From the NCBI RefSeq assembly GCF_023091745.1, contig NC_068924.1:70768832-70832831 (forward strand): a DNA stretch of 64,000 nucleotides. The letters run 5' to 3'. The translations under genes were made by a program, and so were the position numbers. Below, piece by piece: positions 43,975 through 54,688 of this stretch. The notes beneath the pieces were generated by a model. It saw nothing but the letters and a program-made list of their open reading frames with translations, had not been told where the DNA came from and did no database searches. This stretch comes from Budorcas taxicolor. Taxonomy: Eukaryota; Chordata; Mammalia; Artiodactyla; Bovidae. Numbering within the stretch: position 1 is the first letter of the stretch; each line of letters begins with the position of its first letter.

Positions 43975-44070
43975 GGATAATTCAATATATGATATATTTT
44001 ATGATAACTTAAATGATATATTTATATGATAAATATATTTTATGACAATTTAAAACATGATATATTTTCC
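43975..44070. repeat. AT-rich low-complexity tract
   Basis: Repeats of 'atgatatattttatga' type with internal inverted symmetry. Confidence 0.8.
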
Positions 44071-44562
44071 CTACTGCAGAAGAATCAGAAAGAACTAGAT
44101 ACATAATATCCATCCCCAGGGAGAAAATGGAAGTCTTTGGATCATGAAATCCAGAGATCTTCACAAGAGACTTTAGTCAAAAGTCAAGGCTTACAGAGGC
44201 AAAGAGCTAAAGTTTATGTATCGGGTGGAGGATACACCCCTGAGATGTGTGACTAGAAGAAATAGCTGAAAGGGATTGTCCTAAGGCAAGTGGACAGAGT
44301 TGGGTATTTGGTGGAAGATGTACAAGTGGAGGACACCCAGGAGACAGAACCTTGGACCAGGTAGCTTGTAGATATTGGAAACCTCAATGCTGAGAACTAT
44401 GGTATTGAGAGCTATAGCTTTCAAAGCCTTACATACAGCTTCCCGGTACTGTAGGATAGAGAACACTGATCAGGATAGTCTGGTCAGTGAACGTCTCAGT
44501 CCAGACTGTAATGGATTAAAGACTAGGAGCTCTTCACTTCTGGGGTTCCATATAAATCTCCA

Positions 44563-44783
44563 GGGGCTTCCCAGGTGGTGCTAGTGGTAAAGAACCTGCC
44601 TGCCAGTGCAGGAGAATTAAGAGACACTGGTTCGATCCCTGGGTTGGGAAGATCCCCTGGAAGAGGAAATGACAACCCACTCCAGTATTCTTGCCTGGAA
44701 AATGCCATGGACAGAGAAATCTGGCGGGCTACAGTCCATGGGGTTGCAAAGAGTCAGACATGACTAAAGTGACTGTAGCACAC
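44563..44783 (+). mobile_element. Bov-tA SINE, intact B box
   Basis: Sense Bov-tA with head 'gggcttcccaggtggtgcta' and a tRNA B-box 'ggttcgatcc' at 44629-44638, matching the pol III consensus. Full body and 3' 'gtcagacatgactaaagtga'. Approximate TSDs begin 'ataaatc' at 44552 and 44784. One of the less degraded SINEs here, so the most likely to keep pol III promoter activity (inference). Confidence 0.93.
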
Positions 44784-45009
44784 ATAAATCCCTGATTTCT
44801 TAAGAAATCCTAGGAACAAAGGATATCATACCAAAAAGGATTCAAAGACATTTAATTCAATCTGGAGAAAAATATGTCATGCTTCTTGCCAGTACACTTG
44901 GAGGGCAAAATTCATACCCATTACTTATGTATGATAACAGGACTACAATAAGACATTAAAGTAGTTATCTCTGTATTGTGTTATTATAGGTAGTAGTCAA
45001 TTTTTCTTC

Positions 45010-45013
<4 letters not shown>

Positions 45014-45040
<27 letters not shown>

Positions 45041-45041
45041 T
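45014..45041. repeat. (TA)14 microsatellite
   Basis: Perfect 28-bp TA run, capable of cruciform extrusion. Confidence 0.95.
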
Positions 45042-45416
45042 TAAAGTCATGTTTAAAGATAAAACTACAGAAAGCCCACGTTCCTACCCTTGACCAGCCA
45101 GAAGGTGATGCGATGATCCTTCCTAGGAGCAATGGGACCCAACCTCCTTTAGAACAAGGTCAAACTCTGTGCTTGGTTTGGGTCCCTGAGAATCTGGAGA
45201 AGCTGTGATGTTCAGAGAAACACTCTGGCTCTCAAAGAGTTTTTAATCCTTGAAAAACTCTCACCAGTGGTGTGTTCCAACACACATAATGATTTTGTTG
45301 GATGTTAAAGAGTACAAAGTTCTCCAAAGGAAAAAAAGCCAACTCCTCTCCATCAGCGATATCAAGTCACTGAAGTGACTGAAATTAGAAATGGTTCCAT
45401 GAATCTATGGGAAAGT

Positions 45417-45417
<1 letters not shown>

Positions 45418-45461
<44 letters not shown>
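45418..45461. repeat. (GT)22 microsatellite
   Basis: Perfect 44-bp run; the longest dinucleotide repeat in the window and likely polymorphic. Confidence 0.97.
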
Positions 45462-45467
<6 letters not shown>

Positions 45468-45704
45468 CATCATTTCCCGTGATCTGCATTTCTCTGTGTA
45501 GATCTAGATTTCCAGCTGGTGGTATTTTCCTCCTGCCCAAAGGACTCTTTACAAGAACATTCTCATATCACCAACATCAGGGTATGACCACTAATATATT
45601 ACTACTATCTAATCCTCAGATCCCATTTAAGCCAGGAGTCCCAGTAAATTCCTTTACAGCAAAAGAATAACAGGCACTAGGTTAAGATAACCATTCTGTT
45701 TTCT

Positions 45705-46000
45705 AGATTTGTTGCTTTATTCATTCCACAGGAAACATATTTTGATGATCCACTCCATGTCTTAATCTGAGAACCAGCCATAAGTAAATCATAATAATCC
45801 AATGACGAAGGGCTGTAAAAGATATGCAGGGGCCATTTCAGGACTAAATAAATTGCTGCCCAGCCCAGGGAAGAAAGTGATTCACTCTGCCTAAAGAAAT
45901 CAGCGACAATGTCACAGAGGAGGAAGCCACTGCTATGACTCTTAAAGGATGAGTAAGAGTTTTTGAAACAAACTGGGAGGACAGAGCACCTGAAAACGAG
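45705..46000 (-). repeat. L2 LINE fragment, antisense
   Basis: 'tttattcattccacaggaaa' and 'aggaggaagccactgctatg' with 'ctcttaaaggatgagtaaga' and 'ctgggaggacagagc' correspond, in order, to the reverse complement of the L2 3' region. Confidence 0.6.
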
Positions 46001-46300
46001 TTTCTCCCCACATTATCTCGCACAGTTCTACGCTCTCAATTGTAACTCAATGTTAGTGACATAAATAACACTGAAATGGCTAGCCAACAAACGAGCTGCA
46101 AGGAAGTGAATCCCAACCCTTTGCCTTTCCACCTGTGATTCAGTTCATTTGAGGACCTCTGCAGGTCTCCTTCCACACAAGGACATATTTTGTGAAGTGA
46201 CATCTTTGTAGAGCATAAAATCATTCGTGCTCTGCTTGGTCCTAACATTTGGTTTTGTTTAATTCCACTGTAATCTTCCAAGCTGAGATTTCTTGGTAAT
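46001..46300. other. Unique sequence
   Basis: An 81-codon minus ORF (46036-46281) has no domain. Confidence 0.35.
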
Positions 46301-46315
46301 GATCAGATAATCTGT

Positions 46316-46587
46316 GCTGCTGCTGCTGCTGCTGCTAACTCACTTCAGTCGTGTTCGACTCTGCGCAACCCCATAGACGGCAGCCCACCAGGCTCCCCCA
46401 TCCCTGGGATTCTCCAGGCAAGAACACTGGAATGGGTTGCCATTTCCTTCTCCAATGCATGAAAGTGAAAAGTGAAAGTGAAGCCACTCAGTCGTGCCCG
46501 ACTCTTAGCGACTCCATGGACTGCAGCCTACCAGGCTCCGTCGTCCATGGGATTTTCCAAGCAAGAGTACTGGAGTGGGCTGCCATT
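46316..46587 (-). mobile_element. Bov-A2 SINE with (CTG)7 tail
   Basis: Complete antisense Bov-A2 dimer: (GCT)7 at 46316-46336, first monomer, linker 'aatgcatgaaagtgaaaagt' and second monomer. TSDs 'gatcagataatctgt' (46301-46315) and 'gattagacagtctgt' (46588-46602), 12/15 identical. Confidence 0.95.
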
Positions 46588-46602
46588 GATTAGACAGTCT
46601 GT

Positions 46603-47110
46603 AACAATGTTTAAAGAGACTTGCTGCCTTAAGAGTAGGTTTGATTTTATTGATTTTCTTATAATGTCTGTAATTGTTCAGTTTGTTGGAGCTTTTTTCT
46701 TTCTTTTTTTACTTCCTAATTGCTTTATCTTTCACAGAAAAGATTTGTTTGTAGCTTGTTGATCTTTCCTTCCATTAAGAATGAATGTTGCGAGAGAGAC
46801 TTTTGTGAAGAAAAGCAAAACTCCATTACCAAAAGTTTCATTATACCCACTGATATATGTTTCTCTTTCTTAAAAACCCTACAAACTGTCTTTGTCCTTC
46901 GCTTCATGCATAACTGGACTCTCTGGAGGAGGGGAAAGAATCTGTTATGTTCAGTACTTTCATTACAATGTTGTGTTATTAGTGTCTGGGATATAACATT
47001 TTCACTTGGTTATTTGAACATCTTTGTCCTTCTTAGTGCCTCTGCATTAACATCTGTGCTTTAACAAATGAAATGAAGAGCCATTCAAGGTCAGTGAGGA
47101 GGAGCACCCT
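46603..47110. other. Unique sequence, no gene seen
   Basis: A 114-codon plus ORF (46720-47064) is hydrophobic and Phe-rich in composition but matches no domain I recognise and has no supporting context. Confidence 0.4.
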
Positions 47111-47215
47111 ATACATACGTTCATTCGGCAAAGATTCATTGAACACAAACTAAATGCCAAGTAGGTCATCGATCACTGGGAACAAAGAGAGAACAAAACC
47201 CAGGTATCCTAATGC
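47111..47215 (-). repeat. L2 LINE 3' fragment
   Basis: 'cattcggcaaagattcattg', 'aacacaaactaaatgccaag' and 'cactgggaacaaagagagaa' match the reverse complement of the L2 terminus. Confidence 0.65.
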
Positions 47216-47279
47216 TAAAAGCTGGATGAAACTGCAGAGGGGGATCGGGTCTGAAGGGGAAGCAAACTTCAGCCGTGAT

Positions 47280-47525
47280 GTTGTGCAGCATGTAGGTTCA
47301 GACCAGGGACTCCAGAATCATACTAGTGTGAGTTCAAGTCCCAGTTTTGCTATAAGGGAGTGACCTCAGGCAAATACCTAAGCTATTTGAGTCTCAGTTC
47401 TCCTATCTACAATGTACAGATACCAGCAACACCAGCCTCAAGATTTCTGTATTAAATAAAATATTGCAGGCAAAGTGCTAATCATGTTGTCAGGAACCTC
47501 GTAAGTGTTCAGTAAACTTTAGCTC
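47280..47525 (+). repeat. MIR SINE
   Basis: 'gactccagaatcatactagt', 'gagttcaagtcccagttttg', 'ctataagggagtgacctcag', 'tgagtctcagttctcctatc' and 'gcaaagtgctaatcatgttg' are in full MIR order. Confidence 0.85.
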
Positions 47526-47754
47526 TAGATACATGCTGATATTGCCACATTTATGTTATAATATTAAAAACATAGAAGGATCTCAATACATGTTTGTTGA
47601 CTAAAGCCAGTCCAAATTTTCCACCCTCAAGGAAATCAGTCGGTGTAACATCAGATATTCAGTTGCGGATTTTCAACCTAAGCTGGGAAGTGGTAGGTGG
47701 GGGGATAAGTGTATAACTTGGGTATTGAAATCCAAATTCTCACATTAACCACCA
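47526..47754. other. Unique sequence
   Basis: Nothing recognised. Confidence 0.3.
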
Positions 47755-47910
47755 AAATTAAAATATTTTGAATGCATGGGTCTACTTATATATGAATATT
47801 TTTTCAATAAAATGCACTAGGCCACTATGCCATCCACAGTTGGTTGGATTTATGGATGTGGAACCTCAGATATGGAGGAACCATGGATAGGCGGCTGGCT
47901 ATAAGGTATA
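47755..47910. repeat. Possible Tigger-like DNA transposon end
   Basis: 'ccacagttggttggatttat', 'ggatgtggaacctcagatat' and 'ggaggaaccatggatagg' resemble the common mammalian terminal sequence that reads, in the other direction, as a (c)cgtatccgcgggttccac-type end. Family uncertain. Confidence 0.5.
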
Positions 47911-48420
47911 AGCAGAGTTTCAGTTGTACTAAAGGTTAGCACCCTAACCCCTGTGTTATTAAGGTGTCAACCATATTTCTACCAATAGAGAGTTAAGGTG
48001 ATGATCAACAGCTGTCTGCAAATCCACTGCTAGTCCACAATTTCAGCTTCTGGTTAAAGAAAATACAGCTTGGGCAATAAATCAGAACATAGTTCTTGGT
48101 AATCAAATTGCATCTTCCATTATTTAGACCCAGCTTTGGTCCTTGAACTTATAGTAAAATGAGAAGACTTTTAGAGATGTAATTAATACAAACTGCACAG
48201 GGTGCTTGTCCACCAGAGGTCTCCCCCAGGATGTAAGAAAGCCTAAAGAGGAGGATAGATCCAGGAGAAGGGAGAATCACACAAATTTACACTGATTTTC
48301 AGAGAAAGTCATTACCATCTTAAAAATCATCATATGAAGAAATAAGAGTTCTTGACAGTGGAGAACAGCTGGTTCCAAAAAGCAATCAGTAGTAAATTAT
48401 TGAGTACCTTTTAGGCATTC
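47911..48420. other. Unique sequence, no gene seen
   Basis: No element recognised before the BovB terminus at 48421. Confidence 0.35.
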
Positions 48421-50397
48421 AGTTCAGTTCAGTTCAGTTGCTCAGTTGTGTCCGACTTTGTGACCCCATGAATCGCAGCACGCCAGGTCTCCCTGTCCAT
48501 CATCAACTCCCGGAGTTCACTCAAACTCATATCCATCGAGTCCGTGATGCCATCCAGCCATCTCATTCTCTGTTGTCCCCTTCTCCTCCTGCCCCCAATC
48601 CCTCCCAGCATCAGAGTCTTTTCCAGTGAGTCAACTCTCTGCATGAAGTGGCCAAAGTACTGGAGTTTCACCCTTAGCATCATTCCTTCCAAAGAAATCC
48701 CAGGGCTGATCTCCTTCAGAAAGGACTGGTTGGATCTCCTTGCAGTCCAAAGGAATCTCAAGAGTCTTCTCCAACATCACAGTTCAAAAGCATCAATTCT
48801 TCGGTCCTCAGCCTTCTTCACAGTCCAACTCTCACATCCATACATGACCACAGGATAAACTATAGCCTTGACTAGACGGACCTTAGTCGGCAAAGTAATG
48901 TCTCTGCTTTTCAACATGCTATCTAGCTGGTCATAACTTTCCTTCCAAGGAGTAAGCATCTTTTAATTTCATGGCTGCAGTCACCATCTGCAGTGATTTT
49001 GGAGCCCAAAAAAATAAAGTCTGACACTGTTTCCACTGTTTCCCCGTCTATTTCCCATGAGGTAATGGGACCAGATGCCATGATCTTCGTTTTCTGAATG
49101 TTTAGCTTTAAGCCGACTTTTTCAGTCTCCTCTTTCACTTTCATCAAGAGGCTTTTTAGCTCCTCTTCACTTTCTGCCATAAGGGTGGTGTCATCTGCAT
49201 ATCTGAGGTTATTGATATTTCTCCCAGCAATCTTGATTCCAGCTTGTGCTTCTTCCAGCCCAGCATTTCTCATGATGTACTCTGCATAGAAGTTAAATGA
49301 GTAGGGTGACAATATACAGCCTTGACGTACTCCTTTTCTTATTTGGAACCAGTCTGTTGTTCCATATCCAGTTCTAACTGTTGCTTCCTGACCTGCATAT
49401 AGGTTTTTCAAGAGGCAGGTCAGGTGGTCTGGTATTCCCATCTCTTTCAGAATTTTCCACAGTTTATTGTGATCCACACAGTCAAAGGCTTTGGCATAGT
49501 GAATAAAGTAGAAATAGATGTTTTTCTGGAACTCTCTCGCTTTTTCCATGATCCAGCGGATGTTGGTATATTGATCACTGGTTCCTCTGCCTTTTCTAAA
49601 ACCAGCTTGAACATCTGGAAGTTCACAGTTCATGTATTGCTGAAGCCTGGCTTGGAGACTTTTAAGCATTACTTTACTAGCATGTGAGATGAATGCAATT
49701 GTGTGGTAGTTTGATCATTCTTTGTCATTGCCTTTCTTTGGGATTGGAATGAAAACTGACCTTTTCCCACCTTGTGGCCACTGCTGAGTTTTCCAAATTT
49801 GCTGGCATATTGAGTGCAGCACTGTCACAGCATCATCTTTCAGGATTTGAAATAGCTCAACTGGAATGCCATCACCTCCGCTAGCTTTGTTCATAGTGAT
49901 GCTTTCTAAGGCCCACTTGACTTCACATTCCAGGATATGTAGCTCTAGGTGAGTGATCACACAATTGTGATTATCTTGGTTGTGAAGATCTTTTTTGTAC
50001 AGTTCTTCTGTGTATTCTTGCCACCTCTTCTTAATATCTTCTGCTTCTGTTAGGTCCATACCATTTCTGTCCTCTATTGAGCCCATCTTTGCATTAAATG
50101 TTCCCTTGGTATCTCTAATTTTCTTGAAGAGATCTCTAGTCTTTCCCATTCTGTTCTTTTCCTCTATTTCTTTGCATTGATTGCTGAAGAAGGCTTTCTT
50201 ATCTCTTCTTGCTATTCTTTGGAACTCTGCATTCAGATGCTTATATCTTTCCTTTTCTCCTTTGCTTTTCACTTCTCTTCTTTTCACAGCTATTTGTAAG
50301 GGCTCCCCAGATAGCCATTTTGGTGTTTTGCATTTCTTTTCCATGGGGATGGTCTTGATCCCTGTCTCCTGTACAATGTCACAAACCTCCATCCATA
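48421..50397 (-). mobile_element. BovB LINE, ~2.0 kb, longest copy in window
   Basis: Antisense BovB from the repeated 'agttcag' terminus through the 3' region, the C-terminal domain, the full RT core and upstream linker to a 5' truncation near 'caaacctccatccatat'. Imperfect TSD candidates are 'ttaggcatt' (48411-48419) and 'ttagcatt' (50398-50405). The APE-type endonuclease region is missing. BovB is an RTE-clade LINE that is abundant in ruminants and known for patchy, horizontally transferred distribution among vertebrates. Confidence 0.95.
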
Positions 50398-50404
50398 TTA
50401 GCAT
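48429..50404 (-). pseudogene. BovB ORF2 remnant (RT and C-terminal domain)
   Basis: Minus-strand frame. 49715-50404 contains a basic linker, 'NKASGGDGIPVELFQILKDD' and 'SVFIPIPKKGN'. After an in-frame TGA at 49715-49717, 48923-49669 continues with 'DVQAGFRKGRG', 'KAFDCVDHNKLWKILKEMG', 'GVRQGCILSPYSFNFYAEYI', 'LRYADDTTLMA' (YADD codons 49190-49201) and 'LKLNIQKTKIMA'. A frameshift near 48925 and another stop at 48777-48779 break the C-terminal region ('MYGCESWTVKK', then 'RMRWLDGITDSMDMSLSELR'). No endonuclease domain. Non-functional, but the most complete RT here. Confidence 0.9.
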
Positions 50405-51384
50405 TTTCTACAAGATTATCTGAGAAACTCTGCCCATGCAAGTAACACTCTGAACAGGTATCAAAGAAATGGAATAAACTAGACTCTTCTGAACTATAAA
50501 ATCAATCAAATTAGCAAAAAAAAATGCTGTGTAACATTTACTATATATAGTAAAATATATAAAAAATAAGTACTATATATACAGCAAATGTTACACAGCA
50601 ATCAGTTTTCAACATAAGACACAGAGGAGAGTGGTGAGTAGAATTTCTATGGAAGTCTAGAATAAATTTGTTTAAGGAGATAATGCTCAAGGCAGATCCT
50701 GTCAAAAGCAGCACATCAATTAAGTAGTGACTGTGGTTTATAGAATTCTCCTTTTTGGGAAGGTTAATATTTATCATCATCCTGATAAATGCCTCCTTAT
50801 AATCCGTTCATTCTTCATTGGCCCATATCTCCCACCCCTAGCACTTATTGCATAAGAAATGGTTTTTAGACTGTTCAGAGATAAATCTCTAAACAGATGG
50901 AGGGTTTTCCCGCTGCCTGTTATATGCCTATCTAGCCTCAGCCAACAATTTATTACCAGCTGAAAAAGGAGGCAATGTGGCAAAAGACTGAATTGTTTTT
51001 ATGGCCATATCTATATTTCTTAAAGAGTAAGAACCTTTATAGAAGAAATTCATCCTGGAACCACATGAACCACCATTTATTTGGAGTAAAGTGAACTTGT
51101 TATAAAATATTGACAACAGAATCACACGCTATGAGGGTGTCACTCTTTTTACTACCAGGAGCTATTAAAACCCCCACCCACTTACTTTTTGCCTTTTACC
51201 AACTCAGTTCTGTGAGCCTGTAAACATGAGTCTTTGAATACCCCAGATATTGGTTACAATCAACACATGACATTAGAATATAGGGCCCTAGCATCACGCT
51301 TGTTTAGGGAAAGTCTCCTGAGTCTGATATTTGAATTATCATTGGCCTTGAAGTATGTATCATGATAAAAGAAAACATCAGTTT
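50398..51384. other. Unique sequence with a palindrome
   Basis: Imperfect palindrome at 50526-50599. ORFs at 50541-51125 (-) are AT-driven and lack domains. Confidence 0.4.
50526..50599. repeat. Imperfect palindrome, 14-bp arms
   Basis: Left arm 'gctgtgtaacattt' (50526-50539) and right arm 'aaatgttacacagc' (50586-50599) are exact reverse complements. Inner TACTATATATA-type arms extend the pairing across an AT-rich loop. Confidence 0.92.
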
Positions 51385-51500
51385 TAGCCCCAGGTCGATC
51401 ACTTTGTGACCTTGGACAAATTATTTTTTCTGTGCCTAATTTTCCTAATGTATATAATAAAAGTTTGGATTAACTGACTTCCGAAAGTCTTTTATTCAGG
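51385..51500 (+). repeat. MIR fragment
   Basis: 'tcgatcactttgtgaccttg', 'gacaaattattttttctgtg' and 'ctaattttcctaatgtatat' keep MIR core-to-3' order. Confidence 0.65.
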
Positions 51501-51987
51501 TTCACTATTAGTTGAATCTGTAATTACCAATCAATACAAACCACTAAGTACAAACCTGCCTTCTGAATACCACATCCGCAGGGGAGAAAATCCACATATT
51601 TTAGATATTGCTGGGCACTATATTTAGTGGACATTCTCCAAAACAAAATACATGAATTGTGCAACACCTCTTTGAAAACAGAAAGCGCTAATTGTGGTAA
51701 AACACGACTTTACAAACAGACATTTAAATGTAATCCAATGAGCAATTAGTAATGGGTTAATCTCCAACTGCTAGATAAAACAGTCAGATCTTTGGCAAAA
51801 ATCAACAGATCTCTCCTTTCTTCCTGTTCACAGCATCAGTGTTAGGACGCAGTCACTACCCTGAATCTTAAGGTACAGATTCTAATATGATCAGCACTGC
51901 CAAACACTAGGTAAGCAGACAAGCATAAAGTTGATTTGGTGCTAAAAACCCAATGGAGACAGACAATCTTATCAATAGATAAGTATA
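51501..51987. other. Unique sequence
   Basis: No recognised gene or repeat. Confidence 0.35.
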
Positions 51988-52357
51988 TGTATCCTTTTGA
52001 ACTGTGGTGCTCAAGAAGACTTTTGAGAGTCCCTTGGACAGCAAGATCAAACCAGTCAATCCTAAAGGAAATCATTCCTGAATATTCACTGGAACGACTG
52101 ATGCTAACGCTGAAACTCCAATACTTTGGCCACCTGATGTGAAGAGCCAGCTCATTGGAAAAGACCCTGATGATGAGAAAGACTGAAGGCAGGAGGAGAA
52201 GGGGACAACATTGGATGAGATGGCTGGATGGCATCACCAACTCCGTGGGCATGAGTTTGAGCAAGGTCTGGGAGATGGTGAAGGACAGGGAAGTCTGGCG
52301 TGCTGCAGTCCATGGGGTCGCAGAGTCGGACACAACTGAGCAACTGAACAACAAAAA
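51988..52357 (+). mobile_element. BovB LINE 3' end (CAA-tail type)
   Basis: Sense BovB: 'ccttttgaactgtggtgctc', 'tcactggaacgactgatgct', 'ggagatggtgaaggacaggg' and 'gagcaactgaacaacaaaaa'. 370 bp; no RT core. The 189-codon minus ORF spanning 51842-52411 is antisense and meaningless. Confidence 0.93.
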
Positions 52358-52518
52358 TTTATCCTTAACACAGAAAGAGAAGAAAAGGATTGGAAAAGTA
52401 AGGTAAAGCAAGTCAAGAATATATCATTTTTCCTCCAGTCCTGGCCAGCATCATCCCTGGCCTCTTTGGTTTTCTGAGAGTCCCACTCACAAGCACTAGG
52501 TGATTTTATTTGGCACTT
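52358..52518. other. Unique sequence
   Basis: Short gap; nothing recognised. Confidence 0.3.
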
Positions 52519-52718
52519 GGGCTTTCCAGGTGGCTCAGTGGTAAAGAATCTGAATAAAATGCAGGAGACACAGGTTTGATCCCCGGGTCAGAAAGAGGAA
52601 ATGGCAACCCACTCCAGTATTCTTTCCTGGAAAACCCCATGTACGGCAGATCCTGGTGGGCTGCCATTCATAGGGTCACAAAGAGTCAGACATGACTGAG
52701 TGACTGAGCAGGCACACA
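52519..52718 (+). mobile_element. Bov-tA SINE
   Basis: Sense Bov-tA: 'gggctttccaggtggctcag', 'acaggtttgatccccgggtc', 'cccactccagtattctttcc' and 'gtcagacatgactgagtga'. Small internal deletion after 'cagaaagagg'. Confidence 0.92.
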
Positions 52719-52860
52719 GAGGATTGTGGTCCATTCTGATGGATATTCTTATAAGACATATGTGGCCCTCTTTCTCTACCTCAGAGAAAGAGGTAGAATG
52801 TCCTGAAAAACATCGATCTCTTTAGGGAAGAAGCAGTTTGCATGCTCATATGACCATGGA

Positions 52861-53075
52861 ATGAATGAATGCTAAGTCACTTTAGTCATGTCCAACTTAT
52901 TGCAACCCTATAGCCCACCAGGCTCCTCTGTCCATGGGATTCTCCAGGCAAGAATACTGGAGTGGGTTGCCATTTCCTTCTCCAGGGGATGTTCTCCACT
53001 CAGGGACTGAACCCATGTCTCTTACATCTCCTGCACTGGCAGATGGATTCTTCACCACTAACCACCTAAAATGCC
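52861..53075 (-). mobile_element. Bov-tA SINE
   Basis: Antisense Bov-tA: 'gctaagtcactttagtcatg', 'ccatgggattctccaggcaa' and head 'actaaccacctaaaatgccc'. TSDs 'catatgaccatgga' (52847-52860) and 'cacatgaccatgga' (53076-53089), 13/14 identical. Confidence 0.95.
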
Positions 53076-53089
53076 CACATGACCATGGA

Positions 53090-53406
53090 GAAAGATGGTC
53101 ATTAACCTCATTAGGTCCCCCTTTCATAAGTTCAGGACCAAGGATATCATAACAACTATATTTTCTGGTACACTGATGTCTGTAAGAAGGCCAATGAAGG
53201 ACTTTGGATCCTTTAGTCCCATGGCAGAAATAATTTTATCAGTTTAAAAATATTGTTTGGGTTTATTGAAGTATAAGCCATATAATTCACCAATTTTAAG
53301 TATATGGTTTGATAGATATGGAGAAATATCCACGATAGTGAACCCATCACCACAATCAATTTTGGAACACTTCTATGACTCTCCAAATTCCCTTATATCA
53401 CTTTGT
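53090..53406. other. Unique sequence
   Basis: The pieces 53260-53400 ('tggtttgatagatatggaga', 'aacccatcaccacaatcaat') look like an antisense L1 3' UTR that resumes after the Bov-A2, but the signal is weak. Confidence 0.35.
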
Positions 53407-53417
53407 AGACAATATCT

Positions 53418-53699
53418 CGGAGAAGGCAATGGCACCCCACTCCAGTACTCTTGCCTGGAAAATCCCATGGACGGAGGAGTCTGGTGGGCCACAGTCCATG
53501 GGGTTGCTAAGAGTCGGACACAACTGAGTGACTTCACTTTAACTTTTCACTTTCATGCATTGGAAAAGGAAATGGCAACCCACTCCAGTGTTCTTGCCTG
53601 GAGAATCCCAGGGACAGGGGAGCTTCATGGGCTGCCGTCTACGGGGTCACACAGAGTCGGACATAACTGAAGTGACTTAGCAGCAGCAGCAGCAACAGC
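53418..53699 (+). mobile_element. Bov-A2 SINE with (AGC)n tail
   Basis: Complete sense Bov-A2 dimer: 'ggagaaggcaatggcacccc' to 'gagtgacttcactttaac', linker 'tttcatgcattggaaaagga', second monomer and the tail 'agcagcagcagcagcaacag'. Exact 11-bp TSD 'agacaatatct' at 53407-53417 and 53700-53710. Confidence 0.96.
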
Positions 53700-53710
53700 A
53701 GACAATATCT

Positions 53711-53926
53711 ACCCTTACACTCAGAAAACCAATGAGGCATTTTCACTAGGATTTTGCCCTTTCTTTTATTTCCAACCTTTTCAATATAATCTTATAGTAC
53801 CTTACTGTTTTGACTCCAGACCTGGCTATGAGACTTACCTTGGTCAATGGAGTTTAAATAAATATAATTCAAGATGAGGCTGGAAAAAGTGCTTCTATCT
53901 TTCTACTTACTCTCTTGCCTTCTCTT
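53711..53926. other. Unique sequence
   Basis: Nothing recognised. Confidence 0.3.
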
Positions 53927-53937
53927 ATTTCAATAAA

Positions 53938-54677
53938 TAAGAAGAACTATGAGTCTTTGATGAAAGTGAAAGAGGAGAGTGAAAAAGTTGGCTTAAAACT
54001 CAACATTCAGAAAACTAACATCATGGCATCCAGTCCCATCACTTCATGACAAATAGATGGGGAAACAATGGAAACAGCGACAGACTTTATTTTCTTGGGC
54101 TCCAAAATCACTGCAGACGGTGACTGCAGTCATGAAATTAAAACCCATTTGCTCCTTGAAAGAAAAGTTATGACCAACCTAGACAGCATATTAAAAAGCA
54201 GAGACATTACTTTGTCAATAAAGGTCTGTCTAGTCCAGGCTATGGTTTTTCCAGTAGTCATGTATGGATGTGAGAGTTGGACTATAAAGAAAGCTGAGCA
54301 CCAAAGAATTGATGTTTATGAACTGTGGTATTGGAGAAAACTCTTGAGAGCCCCTTGGACTACAAGGGGATCAAAACAGTCAATCCTAAAGGAAACCAGT
54401 TCTGAATATTCATTGGTAGGACTGATGCTGAAGTTAAAACTCCAATACTCTGCCCCCATGATGTGAAGAGCTGACTCATTTGAAAAGGCCCTGATTCTGG
54501 GAAAAATTGAAAGCAGAAGGAGAAGGGGACGACAGAGGGTTAGATGGTTGGATGGCATCACCAATTCAATGGAGATGAGTTTGAGCAAGCTCTGGGAGTT
54601 GGTGATGGACAGGGAAGGCTGGTGTGCTGCAGTCCATGGGGTCACAAAGAGTTGGACATGATTGAGCAACTGAACTG
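53938..54677 (+). mobile_element. BovB LINE, 740 bp
   Basis: Sense BovB from just after the RT core ('ttgatgaaagtgaaagagga') to the ACTGA terminus. Exact 11-bp TSD 'atttcaataaa' at 53927-53937 and 54678-54688. The frame 54068-54466 stays open for 132 codons ('FLGSKITADGDCSHEIK', 'VVMYGCESWTIKKAE') but is only the ORF2 C-terminal region without catalytic residues. Confidence 0.96.
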
Positions 54678-54688
54678 ATTTCAATAAA

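Larger units (their letters stand above)
43216..44551. other. Unique sequence; G-run and AT-rich tract inside
   Basis: No gene recognised. G-rich tract at 43696-43721 followed by a GA repeat (43728-43740). An AT-rich tract at 43975-44070 with repeated 'gatatatttt' motifs. A weak L2-like trace lies at 43890-43925. ORFs here are short and opposed. Confidence 0.45.
44795..45704. other. Unique sequence with two microsatellites
   Basis: Contains (TA)14 and (GT)22 tracts; no gene. The 63-codon ORF at 45479-45670 lacks domains. Confidence 0.4.

Noticed and set aside
44629..44638. tRNA gene suggested by a B-box-like motif
   Set aside because: It belongs to the tRNA-Glu-derived head of a Bov-tA SINE; no cloverleaf or anticodon arm is preserved.
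46720..47064. Hydrophobic 114-codon ORF as a possible small membrane protein
   Set aside because: AT-rich DNA gives Phe/Leu/Ile-rich peptides by chance; no Kozak, family match or exon context.
48923..49669. 248-codon reverse-transcriptase ORF as a functional gene
   Set aside because: It is part of a truncated BovB with in-frame stop, frameshift and missing endonuclease; annotated as a pseudogene.
51842..52411. 189-codon minus-strand ORF
   Set aside because: Antisense to a BovB 3' end and flanking DNA; composition and phrases match other antisense BovB artefacts.
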